Assembly (NCBI GenBank): GCA_900239685.1
Contig: OENT01000087.1
Location: 124,001-188,000 of the forward strand
Origin: Rotaria macrura
Taxonomy: Eukaryota; Rotifera; Eurotatoria; Philodinida; Philodinidae
Direction: 5' to 3'
DNA length: 64,000 nt
In this document: positions 48,842-60,081 of the stretch, piece after piece
How the letters are laid out: every line of letters starts with the position of its first letter
How positions within the stretch are numbered: the stretch's first letter is position 1
Program-made: the position numbers and the translations under genes
The notes under the pieces: model-generated
What the model saw: the letters and a program-made list of their open reading frames with translations, nothing else
Told to the model about the DNA's origin: nothing
Database searches by the model: none

Positions 48842-51800
48842 ATGGATGCAGTTGAAGACAGTCCGTTACCGTATATTTGTCCATCGGCTGTTACTTTTCA
48901 TTCTCAAGTTGACGCCAATGATTCGAAATCAAAATCTTTCTGGAATCCTGATTGGACGATACAACGTGAAATTTCAATAACTATTGAGTATTTGAAAATT
49001 TATCTTTAGAAATTAGTATAAAAAATTTATTTTCAATCAATTTTATTTTCGTTTCGTTTTAGTAAATCTCTTGAACATATACCAGAACTTTTTTCACGAA
49101 AAAACCAAATCATCGCTGGAGGTTTTCTATTTACTGCATTAATTCTTTCAGTAATCATACCATTTATTGTAATAATAACGGTTCCAGGTTGGCCAGCATC
49201 CATAACTAGTTAGTCAAAACCCGAAAAAAATCAGTTTCCTTCTAGAATTTCTTTTCCTTTTAGATACCACGCCGAATGGCAAAATGAAAATCGGTGAGTG
49301 AAATATTTCTTTGAACATTTTGTTTTCTAAATTTCTCAACGAAAACATGTGTTGATATAACAAGAATCTGAAAATAGTCTTTTGAGAAGTAGCGTCACAA
49401 TTTTAAAAATAAATCAAAGAAAAACAATGTCGTGAAGAAAAACATCATTCCAATTTTATCACGCGAAAAGAACACAGGTTGCATTGAACCCGTATTTCAT
49501 TTTAATGAGTGAACTAACATAATAGTTATTCATTATAGAATAGGAAGATACAATATTTCCTCCTCTTTTATTCAATATCTAATCATATAAAAAGTTCTTT
49601 TATTAACTGATCAAGTCATGAAAACATTTGTATCGACAAAAATATATTTTATTGAAATCAATTATAAACATAGTTTTTGCAAAAAAAGATTGAAATAACA
49701 TCATTGATTGATACAGAAACTCATACGTCAAAATAAAGTAAACTTGAAGATATAATACATGGGTGTCTCTCACTGTACTCTATTACGAACTAGAGTGACT
49801 AAAATAACACGCCAGTGAATGTCACAGAGTTTGTTTCACTTTTGTTTAAAAATTTTTCAATCAATAAATCATTCGAATGTTATAATATGTTTTACCTAGT
49901 AAAGATTAACAATTCTATCCAACAGAGAAATATAATAAGTTCATTAAATGTAAAAGCTCAATGCTCAAGTGTATTTTTTCGATAAATTGTAACTATTAGT
50001 CGTTGATTGATGAGCAAACCTTTGCTAATACGAATACATTTACGCAGTGCTTTCCCAGATTTTTTTCATTTGAGATTGAATTTAATCATTAGGAAACGAA
50101 AAAAGACGTTCAAAAGAAGAAACTGATTTCTTTCTCTCTCTCTCTCTCTCTCTCTCTCAAAATATACTTAAAGAGGTGATCCGGAGAGGCATCGATACAA
50201 CTGATTTGTTTTCGCAATAATCACACACATACGAATGATCATATAACTTCGTCGACTAATGCCGAGAGTGAAAATGTGTTTTGATCACAAAACAATTACA
50301 GATACAAACCAGGACAGAAAAAGTTACTTTTGATCACCAGACGTTTTTAAATGTTGTGTTGTTCCATCTTCTAATGTTCAAATATCATCTTCATCTTGGT
50401 GAGATATTTATATAACTCGCTAGTGGCTCACCTCTAATGACGTTTTGATGTGACTACTAGAGTCTTGCAGGCTGCAGAATTCTAATGGCAACAAACTTGC
50501 TGGTTGATTGTACCATAAGAATCATATAATTACTCGCTTGAACTCAAAATCTATTCCTGTAAACATTTGGTTGGCTTGCTCATGAATTCTAGTCGATTCA
50601 TACCAATTTAATAGTAAGACAAGCGTTGAATAATTAGATAAGCGAGGGAGAAAAGGATATCTCAAGAAACTTCACAGTTTACTGGTAAATAGATATTTTC
50701 ATAGAGGTATTGAAGTATTCGTTCTCTGTTTATTATTTCAATTATTGTTTCTTTTGGATGTTTATAATTTGTTGGAGAAATAAATATGTTCTATGAATGT
50801 TGAAAAATCTGGTGATCAAAAGTAGCTTCTCTGAGTGATCATCTGTATTGAAATGTGTTTAGTGAGCAAAACTGTGTTGCTTTTTGGGATCGGAAAATTT
50901 CTGACACGAAAATGTCGGAAAGTAAAAATGTTGGTAATTAAACGTATAGAAAGTTGCAGTAGCACCAGAAATTGTTCTTCTTCTGGTGCTCAGCCTATCA
51001 TCCTTCTTATACGACAGTACTTCTGTAATTTTGGGTCACAAGAGTTCGTCCAACTAAAACAAGATTAAGATGAAAATTAGTTGAAAATCCGTCACAAGAA
51101 ATAAGTAACACCGATTATGATCCGAAATGACCGAAAAACTGAAAATCGATTGATTGTTTCGATTCGAATGGATTGAAAACTAATGAAAAACTGATTATAA
51201 ATGATTGTCTTGAATGACAGAGGGAAAATCTTCAGTTTATTATGATCTAATTGCACGATTGTCAACAACGGTGAGATGACTCTCAATGTTTGAATATTTC
51301 AGGGTTTTGCTAGATTTTTTTCATCATTATATCAATGTTTAAAAAAGATGGTAGAAAATTTGCGAAAAAAAATTGGATCCACTCCCAATTTCCAACGCTT
51401 GGAGATTTTCATGTCCCTTTACAACAAGTGTAATCTAATTTTTCTAAAGATTATAACTGAAGTTAATCTAAATAATCAAGTAAATTTTTAGGTTTTTTTT
51501 AATCATTCTTCTTTTAAACCAATCGGAAATTCTCAGGTCGAGAATTACGCAGTGGATCTCATAGGGAAGCACAGGAAATGCTGGAAACTTGGGAATAACA
51601 ATCGGATGAATGAATCTGGTGACCAGATTAGTTCAATCTGAGAACTAATACAAGTGGCTGTCGATTTCCTGGGGGTTCCGCCAGAAATTCAGGGTATCTC
51701 GCTTCAGGATCCTTGACCTGACGTACGTTCATTTCTTGTCTTAAATTGTGTTTAGTAAAAACTCAGAACTTTTCTGGGAGGACAAAACATCTCTTGACCT

Positions 51801-52632
51801 TACCACTTATTATCCATTTTCTGTAAACATATTTAGAATTACTAGGAAAGCTTAGGAAATTGCTGGTGGCTTAACCAACTTGTCGTCTTCACCGACCGTA
51901 CTATAATGATCGAAGTAGATTTTCTTATTAGTTTCAGTACTTACTAATATTGACGTACACAATAGCAGAAAAACGCTGGATATATTAAATGAAGCTGACA
52001 CCGCTCACCCTTTTGAAGTATATTACAATTATTCGATATTTTAACAATTCCATGAAAGATGCTCCTTGGGAATTAGCCCCCTAAGAGAGTAGATGGTTGT
52101 TACATACCTTCCAACATGGATTGTTATGCCCTCCCTCACACCTCAGAATAGAAAAACTGGCTGCAAAGTAACTGTGTTCGGAGCCACTATCGCAGGGGCA
52201 ACTTCCGTGCTACAGTTCGACCTCCTGATTATTCGATATGCTAACGTATCTACATTTTACTTTTCGCGACTTTTATATTTTATTTTATTTTATTTTCATT
52301 TAAATTAGAATCGAATTCGATAACTCAGAAAAATGGTACGCTACTCATATACATGAAAAATAGAAAAATTAAACGACAAACAAACTTATTTCTATTTTTT
52401 AGATGTTTATTTCTGTGAAAATTTACTTGTCATTCAAAATGTCTATTTAATTGGCTATGATTTTCTTTCGAACAATTCTATGACATGGTCACAATGTTGT
52501 TCATGGTGTCTTGAACTCTTCTCTTGTCATGCATTTTCATATCAAATCTATTCATCGATATGTTATTTAAAAACAAATGCAATCTATAATAGAACATTTG
52601 ATGAAGAATATAACAGTGCCATGTACAAATAA
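48842..52632 (+). CDS. Type II membrane protein with a PAN/apple-like extracellular domain (five exons)
   Basis: Exons 48842-48987, 49063-49208, 49264-49293, 52309-52335 and 52403-52632 join in phase to 192 residues. The N-terminal 60 residues are hydrophilic and end in basic SRKN. One membrane span follows at about 65-89 (IIAGGFLFTALILSVIIPFIVIITV), which predicts a cytoplasmic N-terminus. The part beyond it, about 117-192, has six cysteines in the pattern FC...CC..C...C...C with FSYQIYSSICYLK, the layout of PAN/apple domains, which bind proteins or sugars. Two N-glycosylation sites (NNS, NRT) lie in this part. Ligand and role are unknown. Two exons are only 30 and 27 bases long; the third intron is 3.0 kb. 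The tiny exons are supported by phase and splice sites only. If they are wrong, the membrane part and the PAN part could belong to separate transcripts. Confidence 0.75.
50133..50158. repeat. (TC)n microsatellite
   Basis: Thirteen TC units inside an intron of the PAN-domain gene. On the transcript it is a long polypyrimidine run. Confidence 0.9.
50961..50990. repeat. Perfect 10-bp inverted repeat with 10-base loop
   Basis: AGCACCAGAA at 50961-50970 and its exact reverse complement TTCTGGTGCT at 50981-50990. The stem is half G/C in an AT-rich intron. Confidence 0.7.
52271..52298. repeat. (TTTTA)n pyrimidine-rich repeat
   Basis: Imperfect TTTTA/TATTT units directly before the splice acceptor of the 27-base exon, where they may serve as its polypyrimidine tract. 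Confidence 0.7.
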
Positions 52633-52652
52633 ATTGAAAGATTTCAATCGAA

Positions 52653-52658
52653 AATAAA
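52653..52658 (+). promoter_or_regulatory. Polyadenylation signal of the PAN-domain gene
   Basis: AATAAA about 20 bases after the stop; another AATAAA overlaps the stop codon itself. Both precede the convergent LETMD1 gene end. Confidence 0.5.
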
Positions 52659-52729
52659 TAAAAATCAACTTGGGGTTTGTTTTTTTTTTTTGCTTTTTCT
52701 TAATTTTTTTCAAAACTACATAAGTTCAA

Positions 52730-55700
52730 TTACAATTTATTGTTTGTCAGCAATGGTATTATGTGAAGAAGAAAACTTGTTGATATTCGATTCGATTTCC
52801 AAAGTTCATCATGAATTTGAATCCATTGATTTAATAATACTCTCCAATCATATAAAGCATTCTCATCAATTTCGATTTCTTTGTTGAATTTTTCACAATT
52901 GTTTTTATCAGTTTTATTTAAAATTTTTTTGACTCCATATTGAAAAACATTTCCCATTTCATTCAAATGCATGTAAAGACCACGACTATAAAGTGATAAT
53001 ACCAATTCGTATGGACTCAATTTATTTATATTCAATATTTTCTTATCATCGATGAATGTTCGATGCTGCCACATTTCAAGATCACATTCAATCGAATAAT
53101 TTGTTAACAACTTATCAGCAATGAACGACGAATGTAATACGGATTTATGAAGAATCAATAAATGTTTACGATTAATCGATGATAAACGAACATATTTATT
53201 AAATAATGATGGATATAATGGAATCGATGACATTATTGTTTCAAATCGATTAGTTGATTTTGAAACCTTAGAATAAATATCGTCTTTTATTTTTAAAAAC
53301 GTTGTTTTTTTACTAAAAATTATTTCTCTATTTTAATTCTTTCGTCTCATTTCTATACTATCATACAACATTAAATTTCTGAATTTGAATTGACAACATT
53401 CGACTTGTTGTTCGTCCAATGAAGTTCTTATGAGACTATGAGTACAAATGACGAAATCTATTTCATTCGAAAGAAATATATATCATTTTTGAAACAAATA
53501 ACTCGTATGTAAGACCGTGTGAAATCCAGTAAATTTGAATTCATCTCATCTTCGTATTCTCATGATGGAAAATATTTTCCTCGTTCGGATAGATTGTGGC
53601 TAACGGGTGAAGTAGATATAATAGAGTACTTTTGTTTTCTATCTTTGAAGCAAATAAAAATTGTTTTACAAATTTAGTTGTGAGCTCGTTCAATCGAGAA
53701 TTTATTTCTCTACAAAATTGTCGAGTGCATTTCAAATTCATCTTTCTTGTTGGCACGAAATTTTAAAGATCGATCTCTATTCAATAGTTCATTTGCGAAT
53801 TCTTATTGTTTCTAGCTATTAATTGATTTGTGTAAGGTCATGCTCATCAAGGTTAATCCTCGAACTAAAGTGTTTAACGTGATGAAATAGAAAATTTCTT
53901 GTTCTACCTTTTTGTGATTTTAGTGCAAAGCTTCTGATAATCTTATTCATGAGCAAAAGCCTTACAACTAATAGTTGGGCAAGCTTATGTATGTATTTCG
54001 GAAAATAATTTATTCATAGACAAATTTGCCACATAGAAAGTTCGTGTTTACACCGTCATATTGAAAATTTAATTCTGAGTAAAATGGTGATTTGAACAGT
54101 TAAACTATCTTGACTCTTTAGAATTAACAGAGTGCAAAATAATAGGTCTGTCGGAAAAGTTGTTTTCTGGAGAATTTTTACAGTTTCAACATCGAGAATT
54201 TTCCTCTCCAATATTTATTCTAAAATTTTGAAAATTTACATCGAAAGATGCAGAATTTTTTTATAGCGTTTTCAGTGACATGCTAGAAATTTCAATTGAA
54301 AAAATGAGTTTAGAACTAGATTGTTAAACGATTTTTAAGTGTGTCAAATATAGAAAACAAATGTGCCCTATTATATTTGTCTTACTCGTTGCTTGCATAC
54401 ATGTTAAATATTGGTCAAGATAGCTTATCTAGAATCATATCAGAATAAGTTCAAGATTAAGTTTTAATTTGAGATTTCCTTTCTACTGTGTCCAATTCAA
54501 GATGTTGAATAGTATCGAGCGAAAGAAAACTAATCTTATTTTGTGACTTTCTCGTACGAATAGATTATTTGTGTTACCTAATCAAAAAGAGTAACTATAG
54601 AAACATTTTAGTATCTTGTACTATTTTATCTTTAAATTTCAAGCACATCGTCTTCTATATTCTCTTGCTGTGAAGTCCATATTCAATAATGAAATATCAG
54701 AAATTTATGCTATGATATAGTCTTCAATACATAGTTAATTGAGTCATCTTTTTTCTTTCTCTCTGTATTAATTTCATCGAAAAGAATGAAAGAACTTCCG
54801 GATGAATATAAAGCGAAAGACTAGTGTTCATCGATTGAATCGTAAAATGATCATTGATTCAAATTCAAAAATCAAATTTTATGTAAACTTTCTAAAATGA
54901 TGAATCGAATTAGCAACTTAAAAAGAATTGTAGAACTTTGATTTAGTTTTGCACATCATTTTTCTAGATTAACATTTAATTGATACGATGTTACCAAAGT
55001 CATAGCGAAACTCGATAAAATTCGAAGAATATATCGGGCCTTGAGGTTTCTAGTTTTAGGAAAATTTATCATTCATTTTTTCGAAAATATGTTTTTGTTC
55101 CTAGGCAATCCGTAGCTGACAGATTGTTTATAGCAATTATTCATTTAAATTACACATAGCTATAGCTATGTGTTTAGAAAATAATTTACGAATGAAAATA
55201 GTTAACCAGCAACGGTCTAGATTGTTCAAGAGATAAATCTTAGAATCATCAAACTATGCATAAGCTTCGTTGATTTATGATAGATCTATCAATTGTTTTA
55301 GATGCGAACCGATCGAACATGATTACATGACATGTGTGAAATAAGGAATCTTTCATTAGATGGAAATCGATGCAAGAAATATGATGATTAGCGTCAGATT
55401 GGTTCGAAACTCACATGAATATCATCATTCAATCAAATTAGATGTTTTCTTCTAAATTTGATCATACCGTTCATTGATGCGAAATTTCAAGTATTAAGAG
55501 AATGCATAAACTGTGAACGGCTCAAATCATGTGACAATCAATAATCTTTGTCAATCCCTCCCCTAATCGATCCGATTTCGATAAACTCTAATGATCGTAA
55601 ATCTGATTTCTCGAACGATGAAAACTGCAGATGTCTCATTTTTTTTCGTTCTCGACTTATGCCGAAAATACATACGAGTATGATTGTTTTTTTGTTTCGA

Positions 55701-56508
55701 ACAAATAAAAGTAACCTAGTAACGAGATTGAAAATTAGTCTCAGTTCGTCTCTCCTATTGAATTTCTACTTCACATGACAAACTTTTCAAGGCTGCATGT
55801 GATGTAAAATACAGCTACAAAAAAGGTCAGAGCAAACAAAGTAGACATCAGTTCGTTTACTTGATCTATAAATTGCATTATTGACACAGTGCCATGAATC
55901 GTTTCATAGTTGTATTGTTTTTGGCTAAAATCAGTTAATGAATCAATTATTAATGAGGATGTATGTGCATCGTCTTTCAAAAATTGAACCTAAAATGGAG
56001 TTGTTTTTGTAAAGAAACAAAAATGATTCGACTGTATCTCATGCAAAAACCTTTTGCTTGGGCATAATTAATGTTGACGGAAGATATCTTGGAAACATAA
56101 GGGCTATAAGTGGTGCGCTATTGCCAATGAATGGGACGGCAAAGAATAAAACCATTGGAGCACCGATACGAACATCATAACGAAATTGTTCGAGCTCTAA
56201 ACTTTCATTTCGTGTTAATGAATTCACATCTCTATATGAGATATTTATTTAATTAGGAGACACAAATTTATTCTGCATAAGAAAAAACAAACAAACTTCT
56301 TTTTAATTCGTTGAACAGATTTAAAATTTTGATAAAGTAACTTCGATCCAAGCACATAATAATGTAGAACATTTCGAATATGTGCTATGGTCGATGGTTT
56401 TGTTGATGTTGAATGTAAACGATTCTTTGAGTTAAAATTTCTATTACATTTTAATAGCAGCAGACTTTGCATATTTTTACTTCGAGCAATCTTCTTCAAC
56501 TCACTCAT
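52730..56508 (-). CDS. LETMD1: LETM1 domain-containing protein 1 (four exons)
   Basis: Exons 56508-56297, 56231-56051, 55989-55861 and 53266-52730 join in phase to 352 residues, close to the 360 of human LETMD1. LETMD1 is an inner mitochondrial membrane protein with a LETM1-type ribosome-binding-like domain, linked to respiratory chain maintenance. Seen: a basic, Ser-rich N-terminus suited to mitochondrial import (MQSLLLLKCNRNFNSKNR, with an earlier in-frame Met); YYVLGSKLLYQNFKSVQRIKK; a hydrophobic span in RIGAPMVLFFAVPFIGNSAPLIALMFPRYLPSTLIMPKQ, matching the conserved LETM1/LETMD1 membrane segment; and a soluble C-terminal part with LSPYELVLSLYSRGLYMH and LLNQWIQIHDELWKSNRISTSFLLHIIPLL, matching the end of the LETM domain. 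There are no EF hands, which separates it from LETM1. Intron 3 is 2.6 kb, the others 61-65 bases. The gene is convergent with the PAN-domain gene, the stops lying about 100 bases apart. Confidence 0.88.
53267..55860 (-). other. Long intron 3 of LETMD1 (2.6 kb)
   Basis: It is bounded by a GTAAAC donor and a CTAAG acceptor, both in phase 0. It holds a perfect 22-base palindrome at 55152-55173 and otherwise AT-rich DNA. A missed in-phase exon is possible, but the protein already has the length of its human counterpart. Confidence 0.55.
55152..55173. repeat. Perfect 22-base palindrome
   Basis: The half-site ACACATAGCTA is followed directly by its reverse complement. It lies inside LETMD1 intron 3. 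Confidence 0.85.
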
Positions 56509-59500
56509 TCATTCATCACATTCCGACATGATTCATCTACCACTTCTACAAAACACCGTATATTCCAATGAGAATTATTCGGTAGAGGCCCCTCTTATAT
56601 ATATATCGTTACAGTGTCAGTTAGAATATTAATAGTCTCATTTTAATTAGATCTACAAAAAAGTAAAATAGATACTAGTGTTTGTTCAGTTAACTCGTTG
56701 AAATCAATAAAAATAAACAAATCGTGTGATGTATTGTTAAACTAAATTTCTTTTCATTAGAGAGAAAATTTTCTCAGAAAAAAACATCAAGTTTTTCTTG
56801 AATTTCATTATATGTAAAAAAAAAGCATAATGTTTGATAGATTGTCGAATTCTTCACAAATACATTCCAACCAAAATAATTTCTTAATGTTCTTGATTTA
56901 CCATTTTTTAAAATTAAAATACAGAAGAAACATCTGCAATAAATTGAGTATGTAGCTAATATGTATGTGCATGTTTTCTGCTGATCGAAACATATTATGA
57001 CTCTGAATGCAATAAAAAAGATTTATTTGAATATACAAGTACCCCAGAGGTGAAGTTAGAAATAGAGGCGAGACGCGACTCGTTAAATCAACATCATTGA
57101 AAAGTAATTGAAATCTTAGAAATCAATGTACAGATGGATTCAATAGTTTTATGAGATGATTATGAGTAAGAATATTCTAGAAAATCTGTAAAGTTATGAT
57201 ACAGAACAAAGCCATTACATTCATACCTGTGACTTATTAACACTACCTATGTACGTATTACTGTGTGAAACGTTCTAGATTCACTAATCAATGGTGTACA
57301 GAGTTGTTTTATGACGTTGATGAGAGGCGAAAAGCATAATTATTATATCGACTCTCAGTATGGGAATAATTCGACTTTTATTTTTTGTTTCATGAAAACA
57401 TGCCAACGATTTAATTCGATAAGTAAAATACATTTTATTTTAATACTCGAAATTAAAACAAAACAAAACGAGAATGTATAAACACAACTAAAAATCGATA
57501 CCAAGGGGAATAAGAGGGAATGAAACTTTTACTATCAGAGATATTTCAAAACGACGTATATTATGCATTTTCTTCTCCTTCTTGTGACGACTGACATATC
57601 TTATCTGTCAAAAGCAATGTGTAAAATGACCCGACAGAAAATTACATGTAGAATAACTCAACTTGCAAGCGATTTCTTATTTGTTCCTGTTTGGAAACTT
57701 GTGTTCTTAATTTTCGGAAAAATCTTGGCCTTTGCTACTCGATTAACGTACTTTTGATTAGACGACTTTTTCTAACTTCTAAAGAATGCATGGGCAATCT
57801 CATTTTCTTTTACATCAAACTTTGATATTTTTCATCGAAACTTGTTCTGTAAAATTAAAAAAATTCCTTACTCAGACATTCATTTTTTCTCCTCTTACAT
57901 TTTGGCTTCAGCTATCTTATAAATAAAAGAAAAAAAAATCATTGTATTGAACGAATACTCACAAAACAACTAAACTGTTTTAGTAAAGAAAGTCTTGATC
58001 AATATGAATTGAATATCATGTGAAAATATCATTCAAGTAGTCTGAAAAAATGATTCAACTGCATCCTTCCTGTCTCGTCGTAAGCCATCTACAAGACGAA
58101 ATTAGAAATTTCATTAAAGATATTTCATTGAAAAAAATTTTTTTTTCAATCACAGTGATAACAACAAATTTAATTCATTCGAGAGCATTGATTTTCCTAG
58201 ACATTTTGTGAGAAAAACAGTTCAAGGTCAAGTGTGAAAATCAAAGGGATTCCATAATCTTTTTAACTAAATATAGGAAATGAATTCTATAGATAATTAG
58301 TAAATCTATCGAATAGAATACATTCTTCGTGTGAAATAATATTATTTTGTTTTTGTGGAAGGCAAAGTCAGCCAAGTTAATCGATACGTTATTAAGAATA
58401 TTTTCTGATGAAAGATTCAATTGATTAGAGATCAAATATGTGTTTGATCTACATTTGTTTATATCTATATATATATATATATATATATATGTCAATTGTA
58501 TGTTTGTTTATTTCATTGAATGACATTTGAAATAGAACAAAGAAAAAGATAAACAGAACGGAATGAATGTCAGTTCTGCCCTCATGATTCTATAATATAA
58601 AACTAATCGTAACGAGCTTAATTGAAAGTTGTTTATTTTTTTTTTCTGTATCAAACTTCCTGAAATGAACATATTAAATATACGTAAGAAGTGATGCAGA
58701 AATGTGAAAGATTAATATTAACTAAAATCCATTAATCAATGAGTTGATTTATTCTACACAACAAAAGTAATGATTCTACGATCATTTATCGTTTTCTAAA
58801 AACGTACTGAGGAACTGAACTCAAGCCAAAAAATTCGGTTCGTTTCAGTCTCTCGTATCTCATACATTTTTGTTTTCTACATGTAACATATCATTCATAA
58901 TCAGTTGATTACAATTACCTTTTTTTCGTTGATCATGTACCCGATCGATGCATTGTTGATTTGTGTTCATTCTTCACTGACATGACTTTTATCTAAAAGT
59001 ATTTTTACAAGAAAAATTAACACATACCATGATTTCAATGTACGATTGTAAATATAAAGAGATTATAATTGACGATAGATACTCCTATGATTTTTTTCCT
59101 ACTTGTATTCTTTCAATGCATCGAAATCAGAACAATTCAGTACATAAATACATTCATCTAAAAGTAAACATAAGTATAATTTTTTTTTACTTTCAATTTT
59201 AGAATACACTTCATTTTAAAAAATTTGTCTATATATAATACAGAGAGAAAGAGAGAGACAGATAGATTCCTATAAATAGAATCGTATTGGTTAGAGAGTG
59301 ATTATACGCATGACTGCCCATATGTGTAACCAAAGAAAAAGTCATTCAGCTAATCGAAACGAAGTTATATTGTAGTTTTCTTCTGCTTCTTAAAGCTTCT
59401 CTGAGAACCATCGACTCTAACTATCAATAAGCAATATTGATTTGTTTAGTAAAAGACAATGTCTACAAAAGAATTTCGTCATTGGTCTAGTGGTTTGATC

Positions 59501-59669
59501 AAAATGAAAAACAATAAAATATATTGAAAACTCGCGCGCAAAATGAACTTGTTAATTAGTTCATCTCTCTATATATATATAACATTATATATTATTAATC
59601 TCTGTTGAGTATAATTATTCTGCTTGTTCTTTTTTTTTTGTAAAAAGAGAAATATAAAAAACCACATAA
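56509..59669. other. Intergenic stretch between divergent LETMD1 and membrane-protein genes
   Basis: About 3.2 kb with no supported gene; the region must hold two divergent promoters. An AT microsatellite lies at 58466-58490. An AT run (CTCTATATATATATAAC, about 59566-59582) roughly 90 bases before the next start could act as a TATA element. A GC-poor frame at 57563-57757 looks non-coding. Confidence 0.45.
58466..58490. repeat. (AT)n microsatellite
   Basis: Twelve AT units in the intergenic region. Confidence 0.9.
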
Positions 59670-60041
59670 ATGACAAATAATTATGTTGAAATTCTACGAG
59701 TAATTACAATCAGTACAGGCATTTTTATTAGTTCAACTATATTAATCATAGCACTTTATTTATTATATCGTTATCGAAAAGAATCAGTTGATCTTCATCA
59801 AAACTTCATTATTAATTACAATAGAGAATCACGAACAAACAAACGTGAACAAGAAATAATTGATCCATTAATAAACATGAGTAATGAAAAACGATCGAAT
59901 AGTATTCCAACAGCACCAACTGTTATTGAAGAACTTATGAGAAAAAGTTTACACTTAGCAAAGACTGCAGAGAAAGTCGCAGACGAAAAAGAAAAACGAA
60001 TCAGTCTTAAAGATAAAGTTCAAGTTAATTTTGAATTATAA
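59670..60041 (+). CDS. Small single-pass membrane protein, family unknown
   Basis: A frame of 123 residues from ATG 59670. One hydrophobic helix covers about 8-33 (ILRVITISTGIFISSTILIIALYLLYRYRK) and is followed by a basic patch and a hydrophilic tail rich in Lys, Glu and Asn. The tail has a predicted amphipathic stretch (IEELMRKSLHLAKTAEKVADEKEKRISLKDK) that could form a coiled coil. By the positive-inside rule the tail is cytoplasmic. No signal peptide cleavage site is obvious; the helix itself probably acts as signal anchor. I do not recognise the family. Its stop is only 40 bases before the start of the Tctex1-domain gene on the same strand, so the two may share a transcript. I found no splice that would fuse them in frame. 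Confidence 0.7.
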   Translation: MTNNYVEILRVITISTGIFISSTILIIALYLLYRYRKESVDLHQNFIINYNRESRTNKREQEIIDPLINMSNEKRSNSIPTAPTVIEELMRKSLHLAKTAEKVADEKEKRISLKDKVQVNFEL

Positions 60042-60081
60042 TATACGATTTGCGCCATTATTCAAAAAAAAAATATTTTCA

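Larger units (their letters stand above)
49294..52308 (+). other. Long intron 3 of the PAN-domain gene (3.0 kb)
   Basis: It contains a (TC)n tract at 50133-50158, a 10-bp perfect hairpin at 50961-50990, and a GC-richer patch from about 51530 to 52250 that may be a decayed insertion. No further exon that keeps the frame was found. Confidence 0.55.

Noticed and set aside
52093-52308. 71-codon plus-strand frame
   Set aside because: Lies inside the PAN-gene intron and runs into the TTTTA tract before the micro-exon; probably part of the GC-richer patch, not a gene.
55400-55412. GGTTCGAAAC resembling a tRNA B box
   Set aside because: Upstream sequence lacks an A box and cloverleaf pairing.
59476-59497. 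TCGTCATTGGTCTAGTGGTT, like the 5' half (A box) of a tRNA-Glu
   Set aside because: No matching acceptor stem, anticodon arm or T-arm (GTTCGA-type B box) follows within 100 bases; at best a tRNA relic or chance match.
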